DNA of 64,000 nt from Purshia tridentata. Lineage: Eukaryota > Streptophyta > Magnoliopsida > Rosales > Rosaceae. The notes under the pieces were generated by a model. The model ran no database searches and was not told the origin of the DNA. It worked only from the letters and a program-made list of their open reading frames with translations. The stretch covers positions 1 through 64,000 of the forward strand of contig QANT01009226.1 in assembly GCA_003254885.1 (NCBI GenBank). Direction: 5' to 3'. The position numbers were made by a program, and so were the translations under genes. Position 1 is the stretch's first letter, and every line of letters starts with the position of its first letter. Shown here in pieces: positions 50,678 to 63,784 of the stretch.

Positions 50678-51390
50678 TGAAAACGAAGACAGAGTATCAA
50701 TAGTAAGTACGTGGTTTGTTTGTGTTGCTAACGACGTCGTCTAAATGCGCGAGTTTTGGGAGCGAAGAGCGCCATGGATTTGAAGTCAGAGGGAAGAGGG
50801 ACATCAGCATGAGCAGACAACATGGGTGACGATTAGTGAAGACAAATTTTCAATCGCTCAAAAAAAGGGCTTAAAAGTTGTGCTGTGTATTTTTCGGTCA
50901 TTTAAGCTATGTTTTTGGTGCTGCATGGGTGCATGGTATTCCGGAAAAAGGCCGACGTTGGGTTTCGTCATGCATGACCACCGTTTTAGGGGTTTTCTAC
51001 AATACTACTTGCAATTGCTTTGCTTGCTTCCCTATGCCTCCTTCACTGTTAAGGCTTCTGCCTTCCACATATATCGCTTGTGTTCTTGTCTTTTAGCTCT
51101 ACTTTAATTTGCAAAAGTGATGATCTTTCATGTCAACAAAATGCTCATCATACATATACATATATATCTCTTTGCTAAATAAAGTATGGCACCCATCTGC
51201 TTTATATTTCGAGGATAAGAGACACGTCAAGTGATAAAAAGGGAAATGCTGAATGCACATGCATGGTTTCCATTAAAGAAACTGAGTAATGAAGAGGTCT
51301 ACAACCATTTCTCATGCTCATCCTGAGAGATTCATTCAGGTTGAAAAAAATCAGTAAGAAAATGTCACAACTTTACCCAAAATTCACAAA
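50678..51390. other. NPR1 promoter and spacer
   Basis: Upstream region of NPR1 and 3' flank of the next minus-strand gene. Two overlapping plus-strand frames at 50826-51107 look accidental. No motif recognised with confidence. Confidence 0.5.
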
Positions 51391-53155
51391 CTAGTCTTTA
51401 CGATTGTGACTGTGAGGAGCACACATTTTTTCCAACCCTTTTCCTATTGACGCCCCCAATCCACCTTCCTTCTTAGGTGGGGAACCATAACTCTTCACTT
51501 CTTTCTTGGGATGGATTGCTTGGACAATAGCCTCGATTTCTTCCTTTGCTCTTTCGAAAACATTCGGACCCTTAACATGATCGATTGGGGTATTCTCATC
51601 AATGTCATCACTCCTTCCATGAGTTTCTTTATCATGAGGCTTTGGTGACTTCTCATTTTCTTTGTCATGATGCTTTGGTGACTTCTCATGGTGCATGATT
51701 GTTTCAATCTTTTCCTTAGCTTTCTCAATAAAATTAGGTGTCTTAGAATGATTTTCTGCAAACAAGAAACATAATATTAAGAACTAATAAGACCCAAATT
51801 TTAGCTTTCAAACTTTCCTACAAACAATATTGAGTCAGCATGCAATATATGAAGAAAATTTATAGGTTTAACATTAAGAAATGTGATTACTGCTTAGATG
51901 CAAAGAGTGGATGTTGTGGGATCAGTGTTTATGACAGGTCCCACAGCCATTGCACCAGGTACATACAAGAATCTCTTCAAAGGCTGAACAATCCAACCCC
52001 AAAAATGCTCAAATCTTGGGAGAAATGACATGATATCAATCAGAAAACTTAAAAACTAGATATTAACTCAAAGTTTTTTATAACACAAATGATAATGGAG
52101 AAGATGAAAAATGAGATGCATATAGATATACAAACAGACCAATATTGACCACAATCCATTGCTGTTAATCTTCTTAAAAATGCTAGTCATAGAAACCCAT
52201 GATATTACTAGAAACCATCTCATTTAAGCAACATTATCATGAATTTTATACCTGAATGAGAATCCGCTTTCTCCTGTTCTGACTCCTTTTTAACTTCACC
52301 CCTGCTTTCAAATTAACAGAAGCAATGAGGTACAGATCTAAGCACATCAAAAGGCCACTTTCAGCCTACCTTCAGTTATTCAATTTTGTCCAAAGAAAAG
52401 CAATTCCAAAAAGAAACCTTGTTTCATGAGTGGGAGACTCTTTCTTGGGATGGATTGCTTCAACTATAGCCTGAACCTCCTCCTTTGCTCGCTCAAACAC
52501 GTTTGGAGCTTTGACATACTCTATTGGGGTGTTTGCATCAATATCGTCACTCATGCCATGAGTTTCCTTGTGATTGTGAGATGATTTGTCTTTGTGGAAC
52601 ATTGCTGCACTCTCTTCCTTTGCTCTTCCGAGAAAATTAGGTGCCTTTACTTCCTTATCTGTGAAGAATTCTCAATATTTAAAAGTTAACCAATTAATCA
52701 ATCAACATTTGTTGTTCTAAGGCATTAATCAGTGAACATTTCATTCTATTTTATAGACAAACAATATACTATTCATTCTAATATTTAAAATCTACTTTTC
52801 ATTCTCATTCTCATGCAATAAGGAGTTTCATTTTCAAGAACAATGAATGACAACCCTGTAAATTAAATCAGCTAAATGCCCATGTTTAATTGCTACATGC
52901 CGGGAATAACAAAGAAGCACAAGTAAATTCAGCACAGACAATCCAATCTCAAACTCCAATTAGATTCAACATATTCATTTTAAACCTCAAACCCACCACG
53001 AAAAAACCAATATTTTCAACAATCCTTGAAGAAAAATATGAAATTGAATGATCTGACAAATGAGTAAGAGGGCCAAAATGAGAATGACAGAGATGAGAGT
53101 GATAGAGAAATCTACCAGATGAAGGTTGTGTTGAGCTGGGCTTGGATTCCGCCAT
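51391..53155 (-). CDS. Hydrophilic protein of unknown function with an internal duplication
   Basis: Exons in transcription order: 53155-53116, 52658-52418, 52301-52252, 51755-51391; 231 residues starting MAESKPSS. I do not recognise a characterised family. The protein is very hydrophilic and rich in Lys, Glu, His and Asp, with no membrane segment or signal peptide, reminiscent of LEA-type or disordered proteins. Exons 2 and 4 encode two versions of the same unit: a start like (K/T)(A/T)PNF(L/I), a charged His/Lys spacer, then SDDID(A/E)NTPI, PNVFERAKEE and AI(V)xAIHPKKE. Exon 3 is a short linker. The last 20 residues include a Gly-rich patch (GGLGASIGKGLEKM). All junctions are GT-AG and the frame is continuous, so it is probably a real gene. 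Confidence 0.78.
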
Positions 53156-53767
53156 TGGAGTTGGTTGGTATACAGAGAAAGGGGAGAACCGAGAGATTGG
53201 AATAAGAAGAAGAAGATCAGTTGGCGTATGGAGGTAAATGACAAGAAAGAATATGGGAATCAAATGAAAACGTGTTTGTGACTGTGCTTATGCCAGATAA
53301 GATTGGACAAGGCAACGGTTGGTCCCACCTAAAAACTGCACATGGCGGCGGCTTGAACCCGCTGCCCCAGGAGACACTTTGCTTGGAACACGTGTCTTTC
53401 TCAAAAGGTTCCAACTATCTGTTTTTCTGAGCATTTAATAGTTGACAACAAAAAAAATAAAACGCCCATATGCATTTATTTTAGACAATGATCAATACAA
53501 GGAAAGGTTGGATTTTTAAGTCCAAATGAAGGTATAATGAAAAAACAGGGCACACAATCAAAAACACAATAAACTGAACACTTGACACGAAAAACATAAG
53601 GTGCTTATTTGTAACTTACATTATTCGTAAATTACAACCCACAATTACCTCAAGGAATTAGTTATTACAAATATGAATGTCTCTTGTGCATAGAATTGGA
53701 ATTTTCAACACAAAACTTCAAACACTTACTCATAACTCACACCGGTTCGTCAGCTACAACCCACGTC

Positions 53768-53803
53768 AAAAAAAAAAAAAAAAAAANNNNNNNNNNNNNN
53801 NNN
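53768..53803. other. Assembly gap in a poly-A run
   Basis: About 19 A followed by 17 N (53787-53803). Sequence on both sides of the gap is similar (TTACAAATATG.. near 53665 and at 53804), so the region may be a collapsed or expanded local repeat. Confidence 0.9.
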
Positions 53804-54088
53804 TTACAAATATGCGTGTCTTTTGTGCATAATTTGTGCACATAACCCATTTGTAAACCGCTCGGGCTCATCCATAAAATAAGAGTTCCTTTGAAAAGTG
53901 GGCTTTGTGAAGAATTCATCTTCTCGAGCCTATTTCCCAACAGATTTTGCTGGGGTGGGCAGCAGATGGGCTGAGCCCATTCCCTTGACAATCACGACCT
54001 AACATTAAGGCCCAGTAAGGCCCAAAAAATAAGCCCTTGCCTTAGCAGCCCCAAATGAAAAAGAAAAAACAGCGACAAAGAAAAGAAA

Positions 54089-54116
54089 CAAAAAAAAAAA
54101 AAAANTTAACCACCCC

Positions 54117-54169
<53 letters not shown>
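54089..54169. other. A-rich low-complexity stretch with an ambiguous base
   Basis: Two poly-A tracts separated by a short TTAACCACCCC linker, with an N at 54105. Length and sequence are unreliable; frames crossing it are artefacts. Confidence 0.85.
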
Positions 54170-54172
<3 letters not shown>

Positions 54173-57100
54173 CCAATACTTTCCGCTTCTGGATAGAATT
54201 ATATTTGGTCAAAATGAATGAACAGTTGAAGGCAGCAGACATCGAGTTTGAAGCTTTGGAGGTCAAGAGAATATGTTGGAATGCATAACTAGCCTAAATT
54301 CTATGCACAGAATTGCAATTAAACATTTAAAATTATATTTCTTTTGTTTATGGTCTTTGTACAGTTGCAATCAAATTTTTGCAATCTTTGAAAACTTTAT
54401 AATGTTGAGAAGCTATGGCTGCTAATCAAAGGAAGTCAACCCGAATTTTCTTGAATTTTTTCTTCATCTCCTCAATTTTCCTTGCCCTAGAATTTCTCGG
54501 TATCTGCTATAGATGCTATCTAACTAGCTAGCAAACAAGGAAAATATTAATGAAAATAACATGAACAATGATCTTTTTTAATGGGTTGGTGGGCAGATTT
54601 GGAGTGGGCTCAGCCTTCGTGTTCTGGTGCAATAGTGTACATGATAAACCCAACGACTCTTTTTTTTTCTTTTTGTTTTTGGTAATGTCATATTTGTTTG
54701 AGTGCCCTCATGTAGGACAAGGAAAAAATTAGAAATCCTAGTAAGCATTAATTAGCATAAACATATTTAATATAATATAATAAGGCCCATCTACAAATTT
54801 TGTTTAATTGTTTAAAGCAAGGCATTTATGAGTCTGGAATAATCTGGATTTGGGTATGGACCTACATCATCCTGGTCAAACCTAAACAATTAGAGGATGA
54901 GGAAGAAAATAAAACAAATAAAAATGGTTAACTGTAGACATTATTGAATAACTGTACGGGTACTGAATTAAAATATAGCTGATTAATTAGGTGTAACCGT
55001 GTAAGGGCCATACCTACATTAATTACATATATGCCAGGAATTTAAAAAAGAAAAAAGAAAAAAAAAAACTCAAATTCTCAGCTTTTTCATAGATTTTTTT
55101 CGATGGACCATTTTGGGGGCTGAAAAAATCCCAGTATTTTTATAAAACGCGTAGCAAAAGCAAGGTTTTATTGAGAACGTTGACAGTCGAATTGAAGTGT
55201 TAAGCATGCAAGAAAAAATTGAAGCAGTACACGTCAGCACTTCATACGGTCAACTGTCGTGACAACTGTGGCGGGAGATTAGGCCGTGGACATGGGAATT
55301 AGGAAGTTTTCAACGCCACTCGAATTTACATAAATACCCTTATCCAGTTATCCCCTTCTCGGAAATTTTGTGACTGACTAACTGACTGGCTGACTTTGTT
55401 CCCTTTACTTTTTTGGTTCAACCATTTGATTTGGACCGTAGTACCGGTACGTACTCTCTATTTGTTGTGTACATAAGAGTATATATCTTGTCTGAAAATT
55501 GAAGATTTAGGGGGTATATTTGTAAATGAGTAATGCTATATATATATCTATTCCGTTAAAACATTTCACTCTATTAAGCATTTGTGTATTTATATAGGGT
55601 CATATATAGCTTAGATCTTCATCAGTCACGCGTGCAACATGAACCCAGTGCCTGCAAATTAACTATGAATTTCAACTTCAAAATAGCTTGACTATAATAT
55701 AAGTCTATATTAAACTATAATGAAAGCGATAATAATCATTAATTATTATTATGTTTAAAAAGAAAGCAATAATTTATTCAATTGTACATATAGTGGCGTG
55801 CCCTATTCACACTGTCAATTAATTAATATATAACGTAAATTAATATTTTGCTTACTTAAACTTGCTTAATCGTTTTAAACAACCTGTAAATAACGTGCAT
55901 ATGGTACATTGAACATTGTGTTTAAGCCAATCACAAAAGACAAAAAAAGTTGTCAATAATATATGTTTTTGCACACCTTGCCACCTTGTGACCTTGTGAT
56001 TTCGTGATCAATAAGGAAGGTTAATATCTATATTACTCCCTCCCTCGTGCCATTCTAAATTACTAGTATAGTAGTGACTTGTGTAGTTGTGCTGAGTTTT
56101 ATATATATATATATATGGAACTAGCACCAGAGCTTTTACGACACAAAATCTTTTTAAAAGTCTAAAAACTAATTAACCTTGGAACCTGTTTCATTCATGG
56201 ACCATATCGTTAATGTGCATTCCAAGTTAAATACAATGTTATCCGACCCATATACGTCGTCGGATAGTTTTATTTAAAAAATTTGTTATATAATACAAGG
56301 CTTATCAAGCTTATTTATTAAGTAATGTATTAATAGGCTATGATAAGGTGCCTTAATTGTGCTCTAATGATATAGAATTTTCATGTCAATTAGATCATTT
56401 TATACATATAATAATATATTTGCCACATAAGATTTTTAAAAGACTAATATAATCTCGTTTTAAATTCTACAAAATATTAATTAAATTACAAAGGATAAAA
56501 AAATTCAAAAAATGTTTTGAGACAAAATTAAAAACCTCTAAATGTACAATTTCTTCTTAACAAATTTAACTCCAATTTTAGAATCCTAAAAAGTTCTTTT
56601 ATTGCATCTGTGATTTAGAAGAATTTTGTTCAACTTATATATGCATTAAGGTGCTCTTTAATTCACTATTTTTACCTATTTAATGATTCGAAAATTTCAT
56701 ATCACTATGACACTCAGTATTGCACATTTTTATATGGGTACACATAGACTTTTGAGCTTAGATATATATATTGAATGTGTTGAGGATGAGTAGAACGTGT
56801 GCGTAGGTCTAAAGAAAGATTGCATTGTTGACGATGCAATTGAATCGACCGATATCAATTCTATGGCCCTGACTGTTGAAACTTGACTATCTCCTCCATC
56901 TGTTAATATGGACTCAAAGTCTGCAGTAATCAAACACGACTCTCCTACATCGCAAGTAAAGCATGAAAATTCAAGGACTATACTTTCACGGACAATTTAC
57001 CCATGCTTACCAGATTCACATGCTCCACAATATAATAAGAAAAGACAAAGAAAAAATGACTTTTTAAAACACTTTATATTTCTATCGTCATCAAACACGT

Positions 57101-57882
57101 ACATCATAATATCTAAAGAGAAAGACAAATATAATAACTTTAAATAACTTGTTATGTTACATCAAAGTTTTACCCATTTTGTTGACTTGTTTCATAACAT
57201 CACCAATAAATGTTCCTACCAAACACCTTCGGTAGTGAAGATAAGTTTTTGACCTTTGGAAAAGCCATTATTTCCTGTGGAAAGTGGATAAGGGCATTAC
57301 CGTAACTTGAACAACCCTCCTAAAGATATGAGAAAACAGACGCAGTGACAGCTACAGTAAGCAACAAAGTCTTTCATATATCATGACTCTAGGGAGAGAG
57401 GGAGAGAGGGAGGCGCGTCCATGACCAAAGCCATGCGGGCCATGACTTAAATGTTGTTGTTGACTGCTAAGATTAAGACACAATATCCCAGCTTGTAGGG
57501 TTAAAGCAGTTTTACACGGAAACAGGCAAAGCTTACATTCTTTGACCGTCTAATTCTCTCTCTCTAATTTCCCATGTTTTCGTTTGTTCCCCAGTTGTGG
57601 AAATGAACAACACAACCTTTATAAGTACGTTCACAATCCCAAAGCAAATTAAGCCAGTTTTATTGATCTCAAGCAGCTAGCTTTGAATTCATCAAAGCAA
57701 CTCGTGCCCTTTGAACCAAGAAAGTTCAAACGTTGAATCACACACACATACCCACCATTCTCTCTTCCAATTCTAAAATAATATTGATCCGAGAATTCAA
57801 AGACTTATATTTGTCATCTTTCTTTTCCATCCTTTTGACACGTATTTGAAGGGACTAGTGGGATGGTTGTTTAATTTTTGAG

Positions 57883-57892
57883 GTATATATAA
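57883..57892 (+). promoter_or_regulatory. Putative TATA box of the IQM gene
   Basis: GTATATATAA about 125 bases before the end of the leader exon. The distance to the leader-intron donor at 58016 fits a first exon starting near 57920. Confidence 0.55.
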
Positions 57893-58015
57893 GTGAGGAG
57901 ATAAGCAGTCAGAGTCATCATCAGCCATCTCATTACTTGTCGGGATTTGATTTTCAAGTTGAACTTCCCTCTGTATTCAAACACTTCTTAGGACATCCTG
58001 AAAAACCCATTTCAG

Positions 58016-58136
58016 GTACGATAGTAATTCATCTCTTTTCAGTTTCTTAGCTGTATATCAATTGTTGGATTTGCTTAATTCTTGGTGCTTCAGTCTTTAA
58101 TCTGATACATATTTTATGATCATGTGTATTGAGCAG
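58016..58136 (+). other. Leader (5' UTR) intron of the IQM gene
   Basis: Donor CAG|GTACG at 58015/58016 and acceptor GAGCAG|GTGAAGG at 58136/58137, with a T-rich interior of about 121 bases. It removes upstream ATGs and leaves the start ATG at 58181. Leader introns are common in plant genes and often raise expression; this is inferred from splice sites alone. Confidence 0.5.
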
Positions 58137-58180
58137 GTGAAGGTTTCTCCCTTTAGAATTAAAGTCTGATCAGCAATTCT

Positions 58181-60988
58181 ATGGGGTTATCTCTCTCATT
58201 ACTAGCCTCAGCCTGGGAAGAGATTGTCAAACATACCTTCTTTGACTTGACTTACAACATCAGTTTCAGCTCCAAAGATGGAGGTGTGGTATTGAGAACA
58301 CATAGCTTTAAGATAACAGATTCAGAACCCATGACCGTCTCAAATGATAGTTCTAACAAGTTGGGCACTAACAATTCAAGTCGTCTGAGGTATTGCAAGC
58401 CTGAAAATGTAATGCTAAATACAAATCTCTCATTCAAGGGTCTTGTTCAGGACAGACAGAACATGGTCTCAGATGTTTGTAAAGGCAAAAATGAATTGAA
58501 GCATAAACCAATGCCTGCACTTGCTCTGCCTGAACCAGCAATATTGTTTTCACCAAGACCAGTTAGTGAGCTTGATGCTGCTGCAGTTAAGCTTCAAAAA
58601 GTCTACAAGAGTTACCGAACTCGAAGAAACCTTGCAGATTGTGCAGTGGTGGTTGAGGAGCTATGGTAAGTCTCCTAGTCATTTCTCGCCATTGAAATTT
58701 TGGTTTTTTTTTTTTCTCTGAAACGGGATGACTAATTTGGCTATTTCAAATACTTCAGGTGGAAGGCATTAGATTTTGCAGCTCTCAAGCGGAGTTCTGT
58801 GTCATTCTTCAATGTTGAGAAACCGGAAACTGCTGTTTCACGGTGGTCAAGGGCTAGGACAAGAGCAGCCAAGGTTTGTTCTATTTCTTATACTTCCTGT
58901 TTATCTCCTATTTATTTTGCTTATTGGGGAATCAAAGTTTGGATATTAATAATGACAATGTTATTGCAGGTGGGAAAGGGTTTGTCCAAGGATGAGAAGG
59001 CACAAAAATTGGCTCTTCAACACTGGCTTGAAGCTGTAAGCTCCCCCATCCCTTTTGATGTCCTTACTTTGGCCTCTGTTACTAGACCAGAGATTTTTAT
59101 GAAAATTTAATGTTCCTTGTAAAACATTGTTCCCATAAGTAGTTTATGTGACATTGAGGCTATCATTATTTGATAAGAAAGATTGATCTAACTCTTAAGA
59201 TGTTTATTTCTATTGATCTAACTCTTAAGATGTTTGTTTCTTGATGTTTTCTACAGATTGATCCACGCCACCGTTATGGACACAATTTACACTTCTATTA
59301 TGATATCTGGTTTGAAAGTGAGAGCAGCCAACCTTTCTTCTACTGGTAAGTAGTTTTTTTCTTTTTATTAATGTTTGATTGCCTTCACTCAGTTTGGTAA
59401 CTGAAGAATTGGAATCTTACTAATTGCTATTATCATTATCTTGGATAGGGAATTCAAATGGCTAATATGTACCAGTACACAATATTTGTACAACAAGATT
59501 CAAAATTTTCAGACCTTTTGCTATCAATTCTCAGTTACCAAACAAGAGCATATGGAACAAATATGTTCAATATAGAAACCTTCTTCTGATACGATTTCTG
59601 TAAAACTCACTGATCAATTTGTATAATGCAGGCTTGATGTTGGAGATGGCAAAGAAATAAATCTCGAGAAATGCCCAAGGACAGTTCTACACCGGCAATG
59701 CATCAAGTACCTTGGACCGGTTAGTACTAAACCATCTCATACTTTCATTTACAATTAAACTTAAATGATTGTTGCATACATAATGTTGTCAATGATATAC
59801 GTATCTGATTGTGTTTATCTTTGTGTTTGCAATTTCAGATAGAAAGGGAAGCATATGAAGTAGTAGTGGAAGATGGGAAGCTATTATACAGGCAAAGTGG
59901 GATCTTTGTGAACACTGTTGAAGGTTCTAAATGGATATTTGTCCTCAGCACAACAAGGAGTTTGTATGTTGGTCAGAAGAAGAAGGGTCAGTTTCAGCAC
60001 TCAAGTTTTCTAGCAGGAGGTGCCACAACAGCAGCTGGAAGATTGGTTGCCCATGATGGAGTTCTTGAGGTACGAACTTGTGCATTCATCTAAATACATC
60101 TGTCACACTAATTATGCATTTTCTTATGATTTAAGTTAAGTTTCTATGTCATATATATCTAACTTCAACATGTTATTTCAGGCTATCTGGCCATACAGCG
60201 GTCATTATCACCCAACAGAAGAGAACTTCATGGAATTTATCAGCTTTCTCGAAGATAATCATGTAGATCTCTCTAATGTTAAGGTAAATGTCCTTCGTAT
60301 TTTCTTGTATACTTGCATGCATTCATATTACAATAATGTTAGTGTTGTCAAATTCGTTCACTAAATGATGTGACAGTTTTCACTATCGAGCTCAAACTTA
60401 AACAAGTGAAACACTGTCTCATTCTTTGGTGAAAAATTTTGATGAACCTAGCATTAGTGATGTTATATGTCTAGCTAATCTCATTTTAACATCTTGGTCA
60501 AGTTTGTAACGATCTTTTTCATTGTTTTTCCACAGAGGTGTGCAATTGATGATGACTATCCTTCAATGAAGATCCCTGAAGAGGAACCAACAAAACAGGA
60601 ATCATTCAAATCAACAGAATCGGAAGGTGCAAACACAACCGATGCAGCTGAAATGACCAAGAGGCCTACAATCACAACCGTTCATCAAGTAGAGAATAAA
60701 AAGGTTGATGGTGCCAATGGCAAGCCACCAGTGTTTGACATGGCCAAGCGTTTGTCATGCAAGTGGACCACAGGAACTGGACCCCGAATCGGGTGTGTGC
60801 GGGACTACCCTACAGATCTACAGTCTAGGGCATTGGAACAAGTCAACCTATCGCCCCGGGTTGCTCCTGGCTCATTGGTATCCTATGGCCCAATTCCTTC
60901 TCCAAGGCCCAGTCCAAAGGTCCGGCTCTCACCCAGGCTCGCATACATGGGCCTTCCGAGCCCAAGAACCCCAATTACCGCCAACTGA
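58181..60988 (+). CDS. IQM5: IQ-motif calmodulin-binding protein, IQM family (IQM5-like)
   Basis: Member of the plant IQM family, which binds calmodulin in a calcium-independent way; Arabidopsis IQM1 affects catalase and stomata and IQM5 affects rooting (family knowledge). Eight coding exons: 58181-58665, 58759-58873, 58970-59035, 59257-59345, 59632-59719, 59839-60069, 60182-60283, 60536-60988; 542 residues. A single IQ motif lies at about 138-150 ([14 protein letters not shown]), with Lys143 where the consensus has Arg. The conserved IQM core follows: [78 protein letters not shown] and [16 protein letters not shown]. The C terminus has repeated SPR motifs ([18 protein letters not shown]). 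IQM5 is favoured over IQM1/IQM4 by gene order only. Confidence 0.92.
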
Positions 60989-63614
60989 GTCAGTTCGCCG
61001 AAGGGAGCTTATGGCTCGTGGGCTTGGATCAGTTAGTTGAAGGCTAATAATGGGTCAAGAAGTCCACACTAAGGGTACTTCTTGTGCCCAAAATGGTGGG
61101 TAACTTTCTAGCCCAAGAGGGGTTAAGAAGATTAACCCAATTTTTTCCTTCCTTTGATTCTTTCATAAATTTTTATATTGATATAGGTTTATCATTTAAT
61201 TTATTTTTGTACATGTCTTCAATCAGCCAAATGATTTCTTTTTACCCAATTTTGGCTCCTGTATTTTTGGGTTGGGGTTGGGTTTAAATTTTTATTCTTT
61301 ATTGTACACCGGGAAGTTAATTAAGGGCAGTATGCTCTCTGAATCAAATATATGATAATTATAATTTCTGTTCAACTTTGTTATTTGTTATTTGGCTATT
61401 TTTCATTAAAAAAAGAAGAAGATAAAAAACTAGGAGTTAGCAGTTATTTATTAATTGTATTTGTAATCACATTCACATCGTATGTGGTTCAGTCTGGAAT
61501 GCGGAGAAAACACAATTGAGTAATCAAATCAGTGAATACAAATCACTGACACACCCAAACAAGACAAAAAAAAAGGCATACAGATTAGAGACAGACATAG
61601 AGTTTTAGCAGCCAGCTACACTGCACCAAATCTTCTAAGGGTTAAATATGATTTTGGTCCCTGTGTTTTACCTTAGAAACAAATTTAGTCCCTGTATTTT
61701 CAAAATTCTAATTTTAATCCCTAAGGTAAAACACAGGGACCAAAATCATATTTAACCCATCTTCTAATCAACCTATACTTTTTGGTTGGAATATGTGATT
61801 AGACTATTAGAGAAACATTCTTTTAAATCTTCCTTACCAATTTTGGTTTAAAGTGGCTCTTAAAATAAGTGACGGAGCTTTATATAAAAAATGGTATTGA
61901 ATTTTTTTTTAATAATGAATTGTAAAAATTACCCATTAAAATTATGTTTGTGCATTAATTTATGGATTAAGTTTTTGTTAATCAAATCTTAAAACACAGA
62001 ATTAGAGAAGCACAATGAGGTTTGATTATGCAAATTGTAGCCTGGATGTGCTGATGGACCACTGAGCTAGACTCCCATCTCTGTGAAACTGTGTGTATAC
62101 GTACGGCCTCATGGGAGAGACAGATAGGTACTTGCGAGGAAGGCAACCAAAGGCTGACGTTCACTCGCTCACTGTGTGTCGCCATGTGCTAATGTGTCAT
62201 CATCCCACGGCTTTAACCTTTAGTTGTAGCCTTGTAGGCTGCAGTGTAGTACTCTCGACTTTCTGCGTCTGTGTTTGACATTTCTTTTACAAAATTTCAT
62301 CTTTGACTTCAATTTTCATTTAGCATTGATTGTGTTTTTTTACCGTTAATTTTCATTTTATCATTTATAGTTATTCTTCGTGTTTTAATTTAATTTCATG
62401 GGAATCTCCATCTTTTTTCGGTTTTTTATGTATGTTATTAAAATTTAATATGAAAATATGAAACTTTCAATATTTTATGTACACTATTAAAGCTTAATAT
62501 TAAAATAAAATAAAATTTAAGACCTCTCAATATTTCAAATCCCCCCTATACATGGAAACGAACTATTGAGGCTTTTTATAATTGAGCAAAATGTTGTTTC
62601 CGCTACTACTTTTTATGTGAATATTGATTCTGGTCCTTCTGGAGTTCCATTCCAGTGATTAATTAATTAAGCTCATTATATTACAGCAAAATAATGCAAA
62701 CATGACCAGAAATGGTAATGAGATTATGATGTGAGTCAGCGACTCAGCGAGTCCGTACTGCCTTTAACACAACCACTGAGCAGCATTAACTGAACCACAA
62801 TTATCAATCACACCAAGGACTCATCTTTTTGACTCCTCGATCGCCAGAGGGCACACCCAGATGGACTGTGTGTTCCCCATCAATCCATCTGTAATTGAAA
62901 TGGACCCAGCTTCATGTGTGAATTACCTTCTTTTTTTTTGGCCATGCATGTGTTAATTACCATTTAATGTGCTAATAATACATGTTTTCTGATTCGGGGT
63001 TCAACTATATATAAGTTATTACTATAAATAAATTTATAATTACCATTTAGTACCATACAGGGAAATGTAATGGTGGAAATATCATTGAAGTGGAACTGTT
63101 CAAACCTGCAGTAAATGTCAGTGTATCAATCAGATTAATAGAGGCTCTACAGTCGAAGCTTGACAGGGGCTTGTTGTAGACTTTGAAAATTAATTAAAAT
63201 AGGAATTACTTGCCCTTGACAAATGTGCCCCAAGTGTCCACCTTCGGCTAAATTTGTTAATCACACAGCTCAGAGAGAGAGTGAGAGAGAGTCAGACAGT
63301 TTTGACATATGTTCTTTGACTGATAATCAGACAGATTTTGATAGCATTCGACCTGTTTGACAGGAGGACAGAATCACCTCTCTCTGAGAATGAAAGATCT
63401 CTTTTTTCCTCTCCTCCGAGGCATTTGTGGTTTGTTCCTTGGCTTTTTGGCCGCTTTCTACTGCTTATAATTAGGAGCTTTTTTGTCTTCTCCTTCACTT
63501 CGAGTCTTGTTTTTGGCCAGTTGACGTGAGTGAGTGTGAGTGACTCCCAAACATACATTCCCTTTCTCTTGTCTCCCCACAATAAATTGAAGTCATCATT
63601 ATTCATCAACAAGA
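60989..63614. other. Intergenic region between IQM and the last gene
   Basis: IQM 3' UTR, the MITE at 61639-61758, then AT-rich spacer. GAGA-rich sequence at about 63270-63295 may belong to the promoter of the last gene. No other gene could be supported. Confidence 0.55.
61639..61758. mobile_element. Mutator-type MITE with perfect terminal inverted repeats
   Basis: The 120-bp element starts GGGTTAAATATG and ends CATATTTAACCC. The terminal inverted repeats match perfectly over about 38 bases, leaving a loop of about 44 bases. It is flanked by a perfect 9-bp direct repeat, ATCTTCTAA at 61630-61638 and 61759-61767, the duplication length of Mutator-like transposons. The perfect repeats and target duplication indicate a very recent insertion. 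It encodes nothing and would need a transposase from elsewhere. If transcribed it would fold into a strong hairpin. Confidence 0.93.
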
Positions 63615-63733
63615 ATGAAGAAAAGGGTGGTATGCTGCATTATAGTAGTGGCAAGTTTTCTGAGTTGGGTTTGTGTAACAAGCAAGCCCTTTGCACCATA
63701 TGATGTTAAAGCTCATCAAGAAGGTTGGCTATT

Positions 63734-63784
<51 letters not shown>

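Larger units (their letters stand above)
53156..58180. other. Long intergenic region with assembly gaps; IQM promoter at the right end
   Basis: No gene could be supported in about 5 kb. It contains two N-bearing poly-A areas (53768-53803 and 54089-54169), AT tracts (about 56101-56116), and at the right end the promoter, leader and leader intron of the IQM gene. Confidence 0.6.

Noticed and set aside
50249-50680. Plus-strand 143-codon frame
   Set aside because: Antisense shadow of NPR1 exon 1, which has a convincing BTB domain on the other strand.
53737-54288. Frames running through poly-A/poly-T and N bases
   Set aside because: Translation of low-complexity and unknown bases only.
61639-61758. 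MicroRNA precursor-like hairpin
   Set aside because: The near-perfect fold is fully explained by terminal inverted repeats flanked by a 9-bp target duplication, so it is a MITE.
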